DNA of 64,000 nt from Vitellaria paradoxa. Its lineage: Eukaryota > Streptophyta > Magnoliopsida > Ericales > Sapotaceae. Made by a program: the position numbers and the translations under genes. The DNA is taken from assembly GCA_019916065.1 (NCBI GenBank), contig CM034241.1, positions 25,786,340-25,850,339 on the forward strand. The letters are read 5' to 3'. Below are positions 43,966-55,749 of the stretch, piece after piece. Position 1 is the stretch's first letter; the number at the start of each line of letters is the position of its first letter. Below the pieces are notes generated by a model. It made no database searches, was not told where the DNA came from, and worked only from the letters and a program-made list of their open reading frames with translations.

Positions 43966-46900
43966 AATTAGGATGGACATATGGAGAACAAGATTTTTCT
44001 TGTCCCACAAACCGGTAAAATCATTAAAATTCTAAAAACTTAAAAGGAAAAGAAAAAACTAATCTAAACAGAGTTTTTGCAGAAAAGAGAAGGACATTAC
44101 AAATGGGAAAAGATAATTAGCAGAAGGGATTCAAATTAAATGTTTGAACCATCTCAGCAAGGAAAGCTAGCAAGGGAACTCTAATTAAACCACCCCAATT
44201 GCAAAGAACGAGATTTATGATCACATGTCCTAAATCCCACAGAGCAAAGCAGGAAAATTACCAGATTGTCAATCTGCATTGGCGATGGTAGGGGGCATTC
44301 CAGAGCTTGTTCTAGCAGCAGGGCCCTAAAAGAAGCAGCCATAATGCAACTGTACATGGCACCAATCAACAATAAGAATCAATTCAGTGTGATGCTTACA
44401 AGAGCCTGAAAAGGAGTAGCAATTTGTGAATGCTGATACTTCAAAATGGTCCAATCAAAAACATAATAAAACTGGAAACCTAGAAGAGGATTAGGACGCA
44501 TAATGGTATGATGGAATGTGAATGATCCTCATTGGTTCTTAGATGGTAGAAACAAGAAAGCGCATAAACAGTCTCTTAAGCTCCAAGTAATCTAAAGTGC
44601 CTATTGCAAATAAAATCTACACAAACCTTCACAAATAAAAAGGTCGCAGAATATTCTCTTCAAATAAGCATAATCGGGCTTATCATCAAACTGTAAAGAA
44701 TGGCAGTAATGGAAATAAGATGCAAACTCTGTTGGAAATCCACGGCACAGGACCTAGGAAAGTTGTTGCTTGTTGTCATGATTTCATAGATATTAGACAA
44801 CACTATAAAAGGGCAAATCTGGTCAATGTTTGCAGATAAGGTACCTCAATAGATGTCGAAACCTTTTTTTCACTAATTTTTTCATATTTCTATTTCTTAT
44901 TTCCCGCTTTGATTCCCTACGATAGTCCCTAATTAAATAAAATTGTATTAGATAATTATAAATTAAGATAAAATTTAAATAGAGCTCTAATATTTAGTTT
45001 TGAAAGTTATATGTCACAACTATAATGCGAATTAGGTTCTACATGAGACAATGACGTTCTCAAACTCTGTTATATATGTATTTAATATGATATTTAGAAT
45101 AACAACTGCCATTAGATTTTGAAAAAATTAAAAAATGAAATAAAATAAAATCATTGACAATTTTTTCTATTTTAATTAACAAAATTTTTAATATTAAAAA
45201 CATGAATTTTTATTCTTTTTTTTTAATTAAACTCAAATGCTTTTAATCTAAACAAGTTGCACCTAATCTAATAATTTGTTTAAAATTTTGTTTTTAAAAA
45301 ATTCCCTTAAACTATTTGATAAATTTAAAATAAATATGACATTATATATATTAATTTTTTTGGGAAAATAAAGAAAATTTCAATAATAGTAATTGTTTTC
45401 TGAAATACTTTGTTTATATATATATATATATTATATAAAAATTTTGTGAATTCTCACTCATAATAGGTTATTTAGAGCGAGGTGTAAATAAAAACACATA
45501 AAAGGCTTAGATAAGGGCAACTAATGCAGTGAACATGGTGAGCGTGGTGGGATAGATAACACAAGTTAACAAAAAAAAAAGAAAGAGATATTTGTAGTAA
45601 AACTTTTAAGGATTAGTGTTACCCTTTCGAGGATTTCAACTCTCTTCAATTTTAGTTTACTTTCAATACTTTTTAACTCTATGTTAGCTTTGAAGTCTCC
45701 ATTGAATTGAGAAGTAAAGTTCGGTATTTATAGACACAAGTTTGATTGTTTACACATGACTCTTGTAAAATCTTGGATAGTTACTTAACATCTCTTGAAA
45801 ATCTTAGGATCTTCGTTTAAATCAACATGTAAGGTCCCTTTATGGTGGCACGCGTCACTTGGGATCGTCTTCAACCTATATATATTCTCTCACGTTCTTT
45901 TCATTAGGTCGAGTTAAATGCAATCATTGAGCTTCCCGAGCTGATGATGTTTGTCAAGTTTGTGTTTGTCATAGCTAAACTTGCACGCGTCACAAATGAG
46001 ATTTCCTTGTGATGTGGGCATTTTTGATCGCTATTTTTGTGAAATATGTTTTGAGAAGTGAAATATGTTTTGAGGTTTGTAATATTGATATTTAGAGTCA
46101 TCGCTTGACACATTCAAGAAATTTATGATGAGAAACTTGGGTTTTTAGTCCTTATTTAAAAGCCTTCTTAATTTTTTTAAATTGTGATCAAACTCTAGAA
46201 TGATATATGCAATCTAAGATAATGAGCTTGGAGATTTAGTTACACACTTGAACCATCGTGCTTAGATACCTAGGGGTTGCCCAAAGTCCTTTTCGGTTCT
46301 TCACAATTTCAATCTTATAATATAATATCCAATACATAATAATCAATACAATATAACTCCAAAAAAATAATCAAATGCATATGTTGCATGAAATGAGCGA
46401 TGGCCAAAACTTACAAGGCTGCTTACTTATTTTCTGGTGAATCAGTCTAGTTGTAGTTCCTATGTGTAAGTGTAGTAAAATGTCCTCTTATAAGATGGTG
46501 ATGCTTCCTAGGAGGTTCTAATTGCTGATTTAAAAACTAAATACACATTAAAGGCTATGTAATATTGAATTTTGCCTGAATTTCATTCTGAATACTCTAT
46601 TGGGGATGAAGGCATGCTCTTTAGGGATTCTAGTAGGGAAAGTGGATGATCCAAATTCATGTAATCTTTATGTATTCAAATGTGAGTGAAGTGATGGTAA
46701 TGGTAATGTTTAGATGGTGGTATTTTAGAGACTATGGTGATCAAACTTGGGTAGCACCCAAACTGCATACATATCCTATGAAGGAATGACTTAGCGTAGT
46801 TTGAAAAGTAATAGTTTGAACATTATGTGTATGTAAATGATATGCAAATGTTGGGTATGGGTGATAAGCTAATTATATGTATATAGTGCTGAGCTTTTGT

Positions 46901-47089
46901 GGACAGTAACTTAGTGGCCTCAATCGTCATCATTGGTCCTAATGGTTGTTTAAGTATGCAAATGAATGTGAAAGTGTTGGTAATATTCTCTTGAGATTAG
47001 TCACAATCTTCATAGGAAGGGCTAAGTGTCAAATGTCACACTTAAATTGGTGACAAAGTCAATTGTGGAAAGGTAAGCTCTATGTTGAT
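43966..47089. other. Intergenic DNA
   Basis: AT-rich sequence continuing the host DNA that ends at 2204. I see no recognisable coding frame. A short ATG-initiated stretch on the minus strand (44262-44342) ending in a donor-like site is the only gene-like item and is too short to support. A TA microsatellite lies near 45417-45435. Confidence 0.55.
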
Positions 47090-47645
47090 AGACTGACTAG
47101 TACTTAGGCACTTACATAGTCTAGGTGTGGGTGTTGGACAATCACTTACATCACTGAAGAGGCTTTTATGTCTCTAAAAATGTGTGGGCTAGCAATTAGG
47201 TCATTGGAGGAAGCTAAGACTAGCTCTTATGTCTCTACAAATATGTGGACTGACAGTTAAACATTTATGTTTTTTTGGACCAACTAGCATTTAGGCGCTT
47301 ATGTCCTCCTAAGATATAGGTTGGAACTTAGGCATTTACACCATCGAGGATTATGATAGGCACTTAGGTACTTATGTCTGGTACTTATGTCTCTGAAGAT
47401 ATGGGTTGGCACTTGGTACTTATGCCTGTGTGAACTTGCACATAGGCATTTACATCTGTGTAAAGCTTAGCTTTGCACTGAAGGATTGGCTAGAGCTTAG
47501 GTACTTATATCATCTTGGGATATTAGATTGACTGGCTCTTGAGCATTTATGTCATCTGGGTGTGGGTTGGCACTTACGCTTGAGGAGACTGATGCTTAGG
47601 TGCTTATGTTTGTGTGGCATAACACTTGGACACTTACACTTGGGG
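47090..47645. repeat. Degenerate repeat field with recurring ttaggcacttatgt motif
   Basis: A phrase close to cttaggcacttatgtc, often followed by tctgaagatatgggttgg, recurs roughly every 40-70 bases about ten times, with much drift. No frame stays open across it. It looks like an old minisatellite. Its origin is not known to me. Confidence 0.5.
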
Positions 47646-47775
47646 GCAGGGGGTGAAGGAAGCCTAACTTTGCTCGTATATATGAGTGCTTTGCATTATG
47701 TGTTGAATTGGTAAGTTAGTGCATCACGTTTAACTTAAGGGCAGAGATTAACTTTCATCTCGGTGATAATATGCA

Positions 47776-48363
47776 TGTCATGCCTCAAATTATGTGACTC
47801 GAGAGTGTGATCTAAATGCACGTAAAACATCAATAATCATTACATAACTCCTATTCCAATCAAATCCATTCGCAACTGGAGCGAAAATATGAAATAAAAA
47901 CAATATAATATAATCAAAATAAAGCCACTAGCCCAATATAAACCCCAATAACAAAAATAGTAGGTAAATATATACATCATCTTGTCTCATAGGAAATCCA
48001 AAAGAATAAGTACAATAACTGCATTAGCCTTACATCTGAGGCACCAAAAATTATATAGCATAATAAAAAATAAAGACAAAAGAAATAGGAAGCCTAAGTC
48101 TTTTGCATAATAGGCTCCACAGGCAACCTAGCCTCAGATCTTGCAGCAAAATCTGTAGGTGAGTGAGCCCACTGTAACGTACAAGCATGCATAACATGTC
48201 CTATCATACTACTACATGTGATCAATACATCTCAACCAACCATACATAGCATCATGGCAAATTAATAAAGGCATTAGGATATTCATACTCAGTCTATTAT
48301 TATCATACAAAAATGATTATAAGCATTCAATTATTCCTTCACCAACATTATACTCTTTATATC
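47776..48363 (-). repeat. Possible decayed gypsy LTR, left part
   Basis: It starts TGTCATGCCTCAAATTATG, comparable to the TGTGACGCCCCGG / TGTCACACCCCAG starts in the chromovirus LTR but with C-to-T changes. A gtgagtgagcccactg phrase later on resembles the ggggtgagctact phrase of that LTR. It would continue at 55750-57150 after the inserted gag-only element. No target duplication was found, so this is tentative. Confidence 0.3.
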
Positions 48364-50049
48364 AAAATGTGTTCGGGTTGTACCACTCAAGTGTAAGAGG
48401 GTGGTCGTAGTCTTACTCGGTGAGAACCGAGGTCATCTCCACATGGAGGGTTGTGTTAAAAGACACTAGACTTATTCTCTTTAGTTAGTAGGTGATTCTA
48501 ATCTAATTTAAACTAATTTTAGATTTACAAGGTGTTTGAATATGGTTGGGTTAAGAATGATGGTGTGAAGGAATTGTTATATTAAATTAAAATGCAAATA
48601 TTGAAAGTAAGATAACTAAATAATCTTGGCTTCGAATCAAATCTGGTAGTGGGTAGTGATGGTTTAATCAAATGCATTGATAACTCAACCTAGCAATTGC
48701 ACATATGTTGCTAGGTCGGAAGATATTTCATTAAAACCTAATGTATGGAACTCAAAGTAAGCGGAGGCTTTTGAAATTAGTTTCGGACTCATCGAGACAT
48801 TGAATCGAACACCTAGTATACACGAGCATTAACTCATAACCAGGTTTCGATTGTAACACGGATGAACCAATTTCTTAAGAAAACCTCAAGTTATGGTTTT
48901 ATGAAAATAGGTTACAAATCATCGGGTCATTGAACCAACCACTTGGTGTGCACTAATGGCCAATCGTAACCAAGCTTTGGTTATAACACGGGTGATTGAT
49001 TTCGAAAGTAAACCAAATTAGGGTTTTGGAAAATAAGAGTCTAACTCACCGAGACATTAAACCAAACACTTGGTATGCACAAGTGCAACTAAGCTACGGT
49101 TGTAACATGGGTGAGTAGGTTTCGAAAGATTAAAGGATATTTCAATTAAAAATATTCTTTCACGTTCGAATTCACCGAACTACCACACTACCTTCAATGA
49201 TTTGAAGCCAAGAATAAACCCTAGCCTAACATACGTGAACTTTGAAGAGAAAAACAAACTTGTAAATCATCCATTAACGTAAAACGAAAAGCGAAAACAA
49301 AAAGAAGATATTGAAGACTAAAGGAACGAAAAGAAATATGAAATAAATCTGAACTTTAAACTTGGAATTGAAATAGTTAAATGCGAAGCAACTTACATGT
49401 ATTCAAGAAGAACTACTATTGATTCAAAGCTTCTAATCCAAACCCTAATCTGATGAATGTTTGAGAATGATAATCCAAAAGAATACTTGAAAGTTTCAAT
49501 CCAAAAGCAAAACCCTAATCTAGTTTAGGCTATGTAAAACTAAACAGAAAAGAAAAGAAAAGTATGTAAAAAACTCCCCCGAACCTAATCTGAAAATCCC
49601 TTTTATGTATGGCTACAATGAAGGGTAAAAAGGGTACATCACTTTACATAAAGAAAATCAAAAGTCAGAAGTGATGGGCGCCCATGATAATGAGGGGCGC
49701 CCGTGACTTAGCTCTCCAAGGTGTTTGATGAAGTCCTCAATGAAGTAGCTCCACAAACCACTCTCAGCGAGCGCCCGTCTAATTAAGGGTGGGGCGCCCG
49801 TGGACATTGAGGGGCGCTCGTGATAATGAGGGGCGCCCATGCTACTCCACCTTCATCCACAGCTTTGATTCCTTACTCTTTAAACTCGTATTTTCACCAT
49901 TTCCTCCTCAAATAAATCATCAAAGACCTACAAACACCCACAAGAATGTAAATTAGCTCACTTCATTATAACTTATGAAGTTTATGTACCTAAAACACTT
50001 AAAACTAATTGCAAAATCATGGTGAAATAACATTATATATGCTCAATCA
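48364..50049 (-). repeat. Gag-only element 3' LTR
   Basis: It matches 54026-55744 but its outer end (tgaccgaccct in the partner) is missing. It holds three diverged copies of a ~127-130-bp tandem unit (near 48785, 48915 and 49042), a weak TATA candidate near 49600-49612, and GGGCGCCC palindromes at 49676-49838. Confidence 0.85.
49600..49838 (-). promoter_or_regulatory. GGGCGCCC palindrome cluster and TATA region
   Basis: Perfect GGGCGCCC at 49676, 49695, 49792 and 49831, plus GGGCGCTC at 49812. Neighbours are 19-20 bp apart. The TATA candidate (49600-49612, better preserved as TATATAAAGGGG in the partner LTR near 55297) is about 65 bp downstream in element orientation. The layout equals that of the Athila LTR, but the palindrome sequence differs. 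Confidence 0.5.
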
Positions 50050-52382
50050 CACCCCCAACCTAAACATTGCTAGTCGCTAGCAATGCGTGCAACGAAACCA
50101 TGGGGCACACAAACATGTGCTAAAACATCCATGACATCAAGTTTTTATTCAAATCAAAACAAATTAACTCAAATCTAAGCTACCATGGTGTCCATTTTCG
50201 TAGGAACACACGGCCACACTTAGCATGTGTGGCGAGCCCTTTAAACCCCTAGGTTTCCTCCAGTGGATGAGTAAGGTCTCGTGATGATTTGCAGTGATGC
50301 TACCCACAAACGTTTATGGTATGGTCTCAAGGTGTCAAAGAGTGATTAAGGTCAACAATGAATCGAGTTCAAGCCCAACAAGTCACAAAATTCAAATATT
50401 ATGTGCAATTCCCAAGTGTTAGCGTGAAAGCATGGACTATCAAGGTTAGAAAAGCAAGTGTGCAAAATAGTGTCGTTCATTAAACAAAGTCTCGAGAGCA
50501 TAATCAGAACTAAGTTTCGACTTCAAAAGCTCATAAGGTTCCACTCATAAAAAGAAAATCACTCATCAAGGGTTCACTCATACCTATGAGCATAAAATGC
50601 TCTCCTGGTTGCACATAACCTCACAAATAAGTGAGTGAATTGAATTGAAGTTTCGAGTGGACAGCTCATATCAAGAAATTCCAATGCCATGCAATGGATT
50701 ACACCACACAACCTACATAAGTCCACTACATGCACACGTAAGTATTGTTCACTTAGAATCCGCTAGGTCTTTGATCCGGTTGTAACTTGGCCATGGGTAG
50801 AGGCTAACAATGAAAGGTATAGAAATCAAAACACATGTCCTAGGGTGAAGATACTCAGTTATACAGAAGTCCCAAACTACCTATTACCTTTCCAAACCCA
50901 ACAAAGATCCCAACATGAAGCTTATTCACACTAAATACTACCCTTGGGACATTCTTAGCAACTGCATTACAAAGCATAAGTCCCATAATTGAATAAACAA
51001 AAAGAATGAATTTTTTTAAATGAATAATGAACTATACAATGTATGAATTCTCTTCCCAACATTCTTCATCATTTTGCTCTTAAAAGCTTACATTCCCAAC
51101 CCGAATTCGCAACTTAGACTTTGAGACACTTTCACAACCCAAGACATGTGCGGGTGAGGCTTAATAGTGTGTTAATGAGGTGTAAGGGATATTATATATG
51201 AGGAGAACCAATAAGAGAAAAATTTATATCACACACTTTATTGTGAAGCTTCAAGTTGGTTCTTAAGACAATTTCATATCAAGAAAGGACAAAAAGGCTC
51301 AAAATAACAAAGAGGGTCTAGCATCATGTTCAAAGCTTGCAACAACTCATAATGTGCCAAGTGAATACTCATGCAAGTGTGTGTGATGCAATTGGTGCAT
51401 TGAAAACCAAAGTGAAGAATAAAAGAGCTGTGATTATGTGCAACCCCTCAAAAAAGGAATAATAGGCTCAAAAGCTCACCCTTAAGGGGTATAAGTCTCC
51501 ACCTAGTCCAAGAATGCTCAATCAACCAATGTCAAACAAAATCTACTCCTAAGCACATAAACTCCTCTCCATGATAGTCAAAAATGCACAAAGTCATAAC
51601 ACACTCAACTTGAATTAAGTTTCCTTTCAAAGCTTAAACATGACTCATTCATCACTCTCTCACTCAAATTCACCATCAACCAAACCAAAAGGGCCAATAT
51701 GCAAGGATAAATGTGCTAAGTCATGTTTTTAAGCTAAAAAAAATTGCTCAAATTTTGAAAATTTTGACAATTGACAATTTTAGCACAAAGGGTCATCATG
51801 CGAACTCTACCCCCTAACCTAAACTAAACATTGTCCTCAATGTAAGAACTATGAGAGACAAGTGGCTTTGTAGTGTGAAAAGTGAGCATGATGATGATGA
51901 TGAGCACAAAGATCAATCAATATATAACACATAAGCCAAGCATGCACCCAAAAAGAGAACCCTGTAAGTAATAAAGAACACCCCCCAACCTAGTTTACAG
52001 CACTTCCAACAACAACCAACAACATATATCCAAGTGTTATGCTCAAAATGTAGAAACAGAAGGTAAAAAGGGTGGATATTACCTCAAGAGCATCCTTATT
52101 TGAAGAAAAGAAAAAGCTATATAAGAGAAAAGGTTAGAAAGAAAATAAAAGAAAATTAAAGGGAAAATAAGATAAGAGAAAGAGTTAGTACAAAAGAAGA
52201 AATAAGAGAAGAAAATCAAACCTAAAAAACATAAGAAAATCTGAAAAAGAAAACTCTAATCTACTATGTACAAAGGAAACAAAGAAGAAGGGTTATCCAA
52301 CACCCTCTCCATCCCATGCATCCACAAATGGTTTAAGAAATAAAATATTTTCTTTAGGCCCACGAAGCACCGAAGGTGGATG
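50050..52382 (-). other. Gag-only element 3' non-coding region and polypurine tract
   Basis: Begins with cacccccaacctaa (purine-rich on the element strand). No ORF of note. Conserved blocks shared with Athila 15746-18037 in the same order include 50203-50310, 50750-50812, 51130-51165, 51465-51520 and 51795-51900. An A/G-rich run spans about 52090-52220. Confidence 0.72.
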
Positions 52383-53774
52383 CTACTTGGATGTAAAACA
52401 CATCAAGGGATGTAAGGCCAAGTGAGGTTCATGAAACCTTGGATGTGGCCATAATGCATGTAAGGACATGGATATGGACATGACGGGTTCAATCAGTCTC
52501 TCAATACCCAGAAAATCAACATACTCACCCCCAATGTCTCCTACCTCCCCCCAGTGATAATCGGTCATGGTGTAATCACTCACAATCTTTGGAGCAACAC
52601 TCGTGGGTGGGGCTATGCCAAGTGGTAAGAGGTGTGTACCACTCTCAACCTCGGGTGTATAAGTGAGTGAAAAATGATCTACCGACTCAATGATATGCTC
52701 CTCGGGCAATGTAACTTGCAATCGCTCAAAAGGAGTCAAGAGACTCTCAATAGGGCCCAGGGTGGTCGGGATGGGCTGAGCATCAAACTCAGTAGTAAGA
52801 AAGGACTGTATGTCTCCCTGACTCTTAAAATGTCGTAAAGAAATCTCCAGAATGGGAGAGTCCACAAAGAAATGAGAAAGACACTCATCCCAAACATCAT
52901 CCCTAGTGTGGTCAGGGCAATTTTCCCACTCGGTGCCTGTGGTCTCAAATTGTGCATCATAAGGTTCACTAGGCCAGTAATCTTGGGGCTCCTCAGACTG
53001 GCCCTCAGTGAATGAAACAAGGTTGGGACATGCAAAATCCGAGTAATCAGGCTCCACGCATACGTTACTTCCAAGGGAGGGATCATGAGGATCAAGTGAA
53101 GTAGGAGCATGCGGGAAAAGGTCGGTGTGGCTTTCAAGTACATATGGTTCAAATCTAGTTTCAAGTATTTCCTGTGGCCTGGTGTGTTCATAGAAAAATT
53201 CAAGAAATGACCATGCCTCACCCAATGTGAGGTCAAGAAATTCCTTCCCCAAGACTATATCAAACGCTTGGTGTAACTTATGAGATAGAGCATGGTATAA
53301 TATGGCTATGATGTCCCCTAAATCTAATCCATGACTTGGGAAAGTGTCCAAAAGGATGTTAAATCTTTCCCAGCATTAATAAAATACTTCACCCTTCTTT
53401 TGATAAAAATTTCTAATTTGAAATCCATGGGTGAAGATTTGATGAATAGGGAGGAAATGTTCAATAAAAGCTTGACAACATTGATCCCAAGTGGTCCATT
53501 CACCAAAATCATAGCACCAGTCACCAGCCACGCTTTGTAAAGACAAAGGAAATAACATGAACCTAAGCCTCTTACTCATTCTAACATCATCATATAAGCT
53601 GCACACTACCTCAAACCTATCAAGATGAAGACATAGGTCTTCCTCCTCGTGCCCGAAAAATTGGGGTAATTGGTGATAGGTCTCTAATGTATAGTCATAT
53701 CCAAATTGGTTACTTAGAGACTCAATGTAGGCTTGGGCATCAAAGGGACCATGATTGAAATCACCAAAATCCAT
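52383..53774 (-). pseudogene. Gag of the non-autonomous element, one premature stop
   Basis: A single frame from ATG at 53774 runs about 463 codons with one stop at 53376 (TAA where gag homologues have Gln in the FYQxWERF block). The capsid part shows FFGHEEEDLCLHLDRFEVVCSLY, LFPLSLQSVAGDWCYDF and WDQCCQAFIEHFLP, matching retrotransposon gag. The C-terminal 250 residues are acidic and Pro-rich, without a zinc knuckle or protease. Low similarity to the Athila gag at 24173-25531 shows a different family. A conserved gag in an element without pol suggests it supplied its own particle. Confidence 0.72.
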
Positions 53775-54001
53775 GTCTATGATAAGAAAACAAAACTGAA
53801 AACAAAATGAGAGAAAAGAAAAACTACACTAAAATGCAACCTAAGTTAACTAACATGCAAACTAGGTTATATGATATGCACATGAATATGTTACAATGCA
53901 AAAGAAAGAAAACTACTAACAAAAGGATAGAAGAAAGGAACAATTCACCCAATTTCTCAACTGAACTCCCCTTAACTCCCAAGTTTAGCGCTTAGTTGCC
54001 C

Positions 54002-54019
54002 TCCCCGGCAACGGCGCCA
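54002..54019 (-). other. Gag-only element primer-binding site
   Basis: tccccggcaacggcgcca reads TGGCGCCGTTGCCGGGGA on the element strand, the canonical Athila/Tat-type site. It lies six bases from the LTR, as in the full Athila element. Confidence 0.82.
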
Positions 54020-54025
54020 AAAACT

Positions 54026-55744
54026 TGACCGACCCTAAAATGTGTTCGAGTTGTACCTCTCAAGTGCAAGAGGGTAGTCGTAGTCTTACTCGGTGAAAAC
54101 CGAGGTAATCTCCACAGGGAGGGTTGTGTTAAAAGACACTAGACTTGTTCTCTTTAGTTAGTTGGTGATTCTAATCTAATTTAAACTAATTTTAGATTTA
54201 CAAGGTGTTTGAATATGGTTGGGTTGAGAATGATGGTGTAAAGGAATTGCTATATTAAATTAAAATGTAAATATTGAAAGTAAGATAACTAAATAATCTT
54301 GGCTTCGAATCAAATCCGATAGTGGGTAGTGATGGTTTAATCAAATGCATTGATAACTCAACCTAGCAATCGCACATGCGTTGCTCGGTCGGAAGATATT
54401 TATTAAAACCTAATGTATGGAACTCAAAGTAAGCGGAGGCTTTTGAAATTAGTTTCGGACTCATCAGGACATTGAATCGAACACCTAGTATACACGAGTG
54501 TTAACTCGTAACCAAGTTTTGATTGTAACACGGATGAACCGATTTCTTAAGAAAACCTCAAGTTATGGTTTTATGAAAATAGGTTACAAATCACCGGGTC
54601 ATTGAACCAACCACTTGGTGTGCACTAGTGGCCAATCGTAACCAAGCTTTGGTTATAACACGGGTGATTGATTTCGAAAGTAAACCAAATTTGGGTTTAC
54701 AAAATAAGAGTCTAACTCACCGGGACATTGAACCAAACACTTGGTGTGCAGAAGTGTAACCAAGCTACGGTTGTAACACTGGTGAGTATGTTTCGAAAGA
54801 ACCCTAGCTTACTATGAGATTCCATTTAGAGATTAAAGGCTATTTTAATTAAAAATATTCTTTGACGTTCGAATTCACCGAACTACCACACTACCTTCAA
54901 TAATTTGAAGCCAAGAATAAACCCTAGCCTAACATACGTGAACTTTGAAGAGAAAACAAACTTGTAAATCATCCATTAACGTAAAATGAAAAGTGAAAAC
55001 AAAAAGAAGATATTGAAGACTAAAGGAACGAAAAGAAATATGAAATAAATCTGAACTTTAAACTTGGAATTGAAATAGTTAAATGCGAAGTAACTTACAT
55101 GTATTCAAGAAGAACTATTATCGATTCAAAGCTTCCAATCCAAACCCTATCTAATGAGTGTTTGAGAATGATAATCCAAAAGAATACTTGAAAGCTTCAA
55201 TCCAAAAGCAAAACCCTAATCTACTTTAGGCTATGTAAAACTAAAAAGAAAAGAAAAGTATGTAAAAAACTCCCTTGAACCTAATCTGAAAATCCCCTTT
55301 ATATATGGCTACAATGAATGGTAAAAAGGGTACATTACTTTACATAAAGAAAATCAAAAGTCAGAAGTGATGGGCGCCTATGATAATGAGGGGCGCTCGT
55401 GACTTGGCTCTCCAAGGTGTTTGATGAAGTCCTAAATGAAGTAGCTCCACAAACCACTCTCGGCGGGCACCCGTTTGATTAAGGGAGGGGCGCCTGTGGA
55501 CATTGAGGGGCGCTTGTGATAATGAGGGGTGCCTATGCTACTCTACCTTCATCCACAGCTTTGATTCCTTGCTCTTTACACTCGTATTTTCACCATTTCC
55601 TCCTCAAATAAAGCATCAAAGACCTACAAACACCCACAAGAATGTAAATTAGCTCACTTCATTATAACTTATGAAGTTTATGTACCTAAAACACTAAAAC
55701 CAATTGCAAAATCATGGTGAAATAACATTATATGTGCTCAATCA
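54026..55744 (-). repeat. Gag-only element 5' LTR
   Basis: 1719 bases, starting TGACCGACCC and ending GCTCAATCA on the plus strand. It has a ~30-base segment near 54800-54835 absent from the partner. Its palindromes (near 55370-55530) have decayed, several GGGCGCCC having become GGGCGCCT, GGGCGCTC or GGGTGCCT. Confidence 0.85.
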
Positions 55745-55749
55745 TATCC

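Larger units (their letters stand above)
48364..55744 (-). mobile_element. Non-autonomous Athila-like element with gag only
   Basis: LTRs at 48364-50049 and 54026-55744 enclose a PBS of Athila type, one gag gene, about 2.3 kb of 3' non-coding DNA and a PPT. No protease, RT or integrase trace is seen in the 4-kb interior. This fits a terminal-repeat retrotransposon with gag (TR-GAG). The left LTR lacks about 11 terminal bases. TATC at 48360-48363 and TATCC at 55745-55749 are the probable remains of the target duplication. The 3' non-coding region resembles that of the full Athila element at 13999-27525, suggesting use of Athila enzymes. Confidence 0.82.

Noticed and set aside
44262..44342. Small minus-strand exon beginning MAASFRALLLEQAL with a donor-like end
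   Set aside because: Only 27 codons, no neighbouring exon and no recognised family.
52736..53236. 166-codon minus-strand ORF
   Set aside because: Alternate-frame shadow of the gag gene at 52383-53774.
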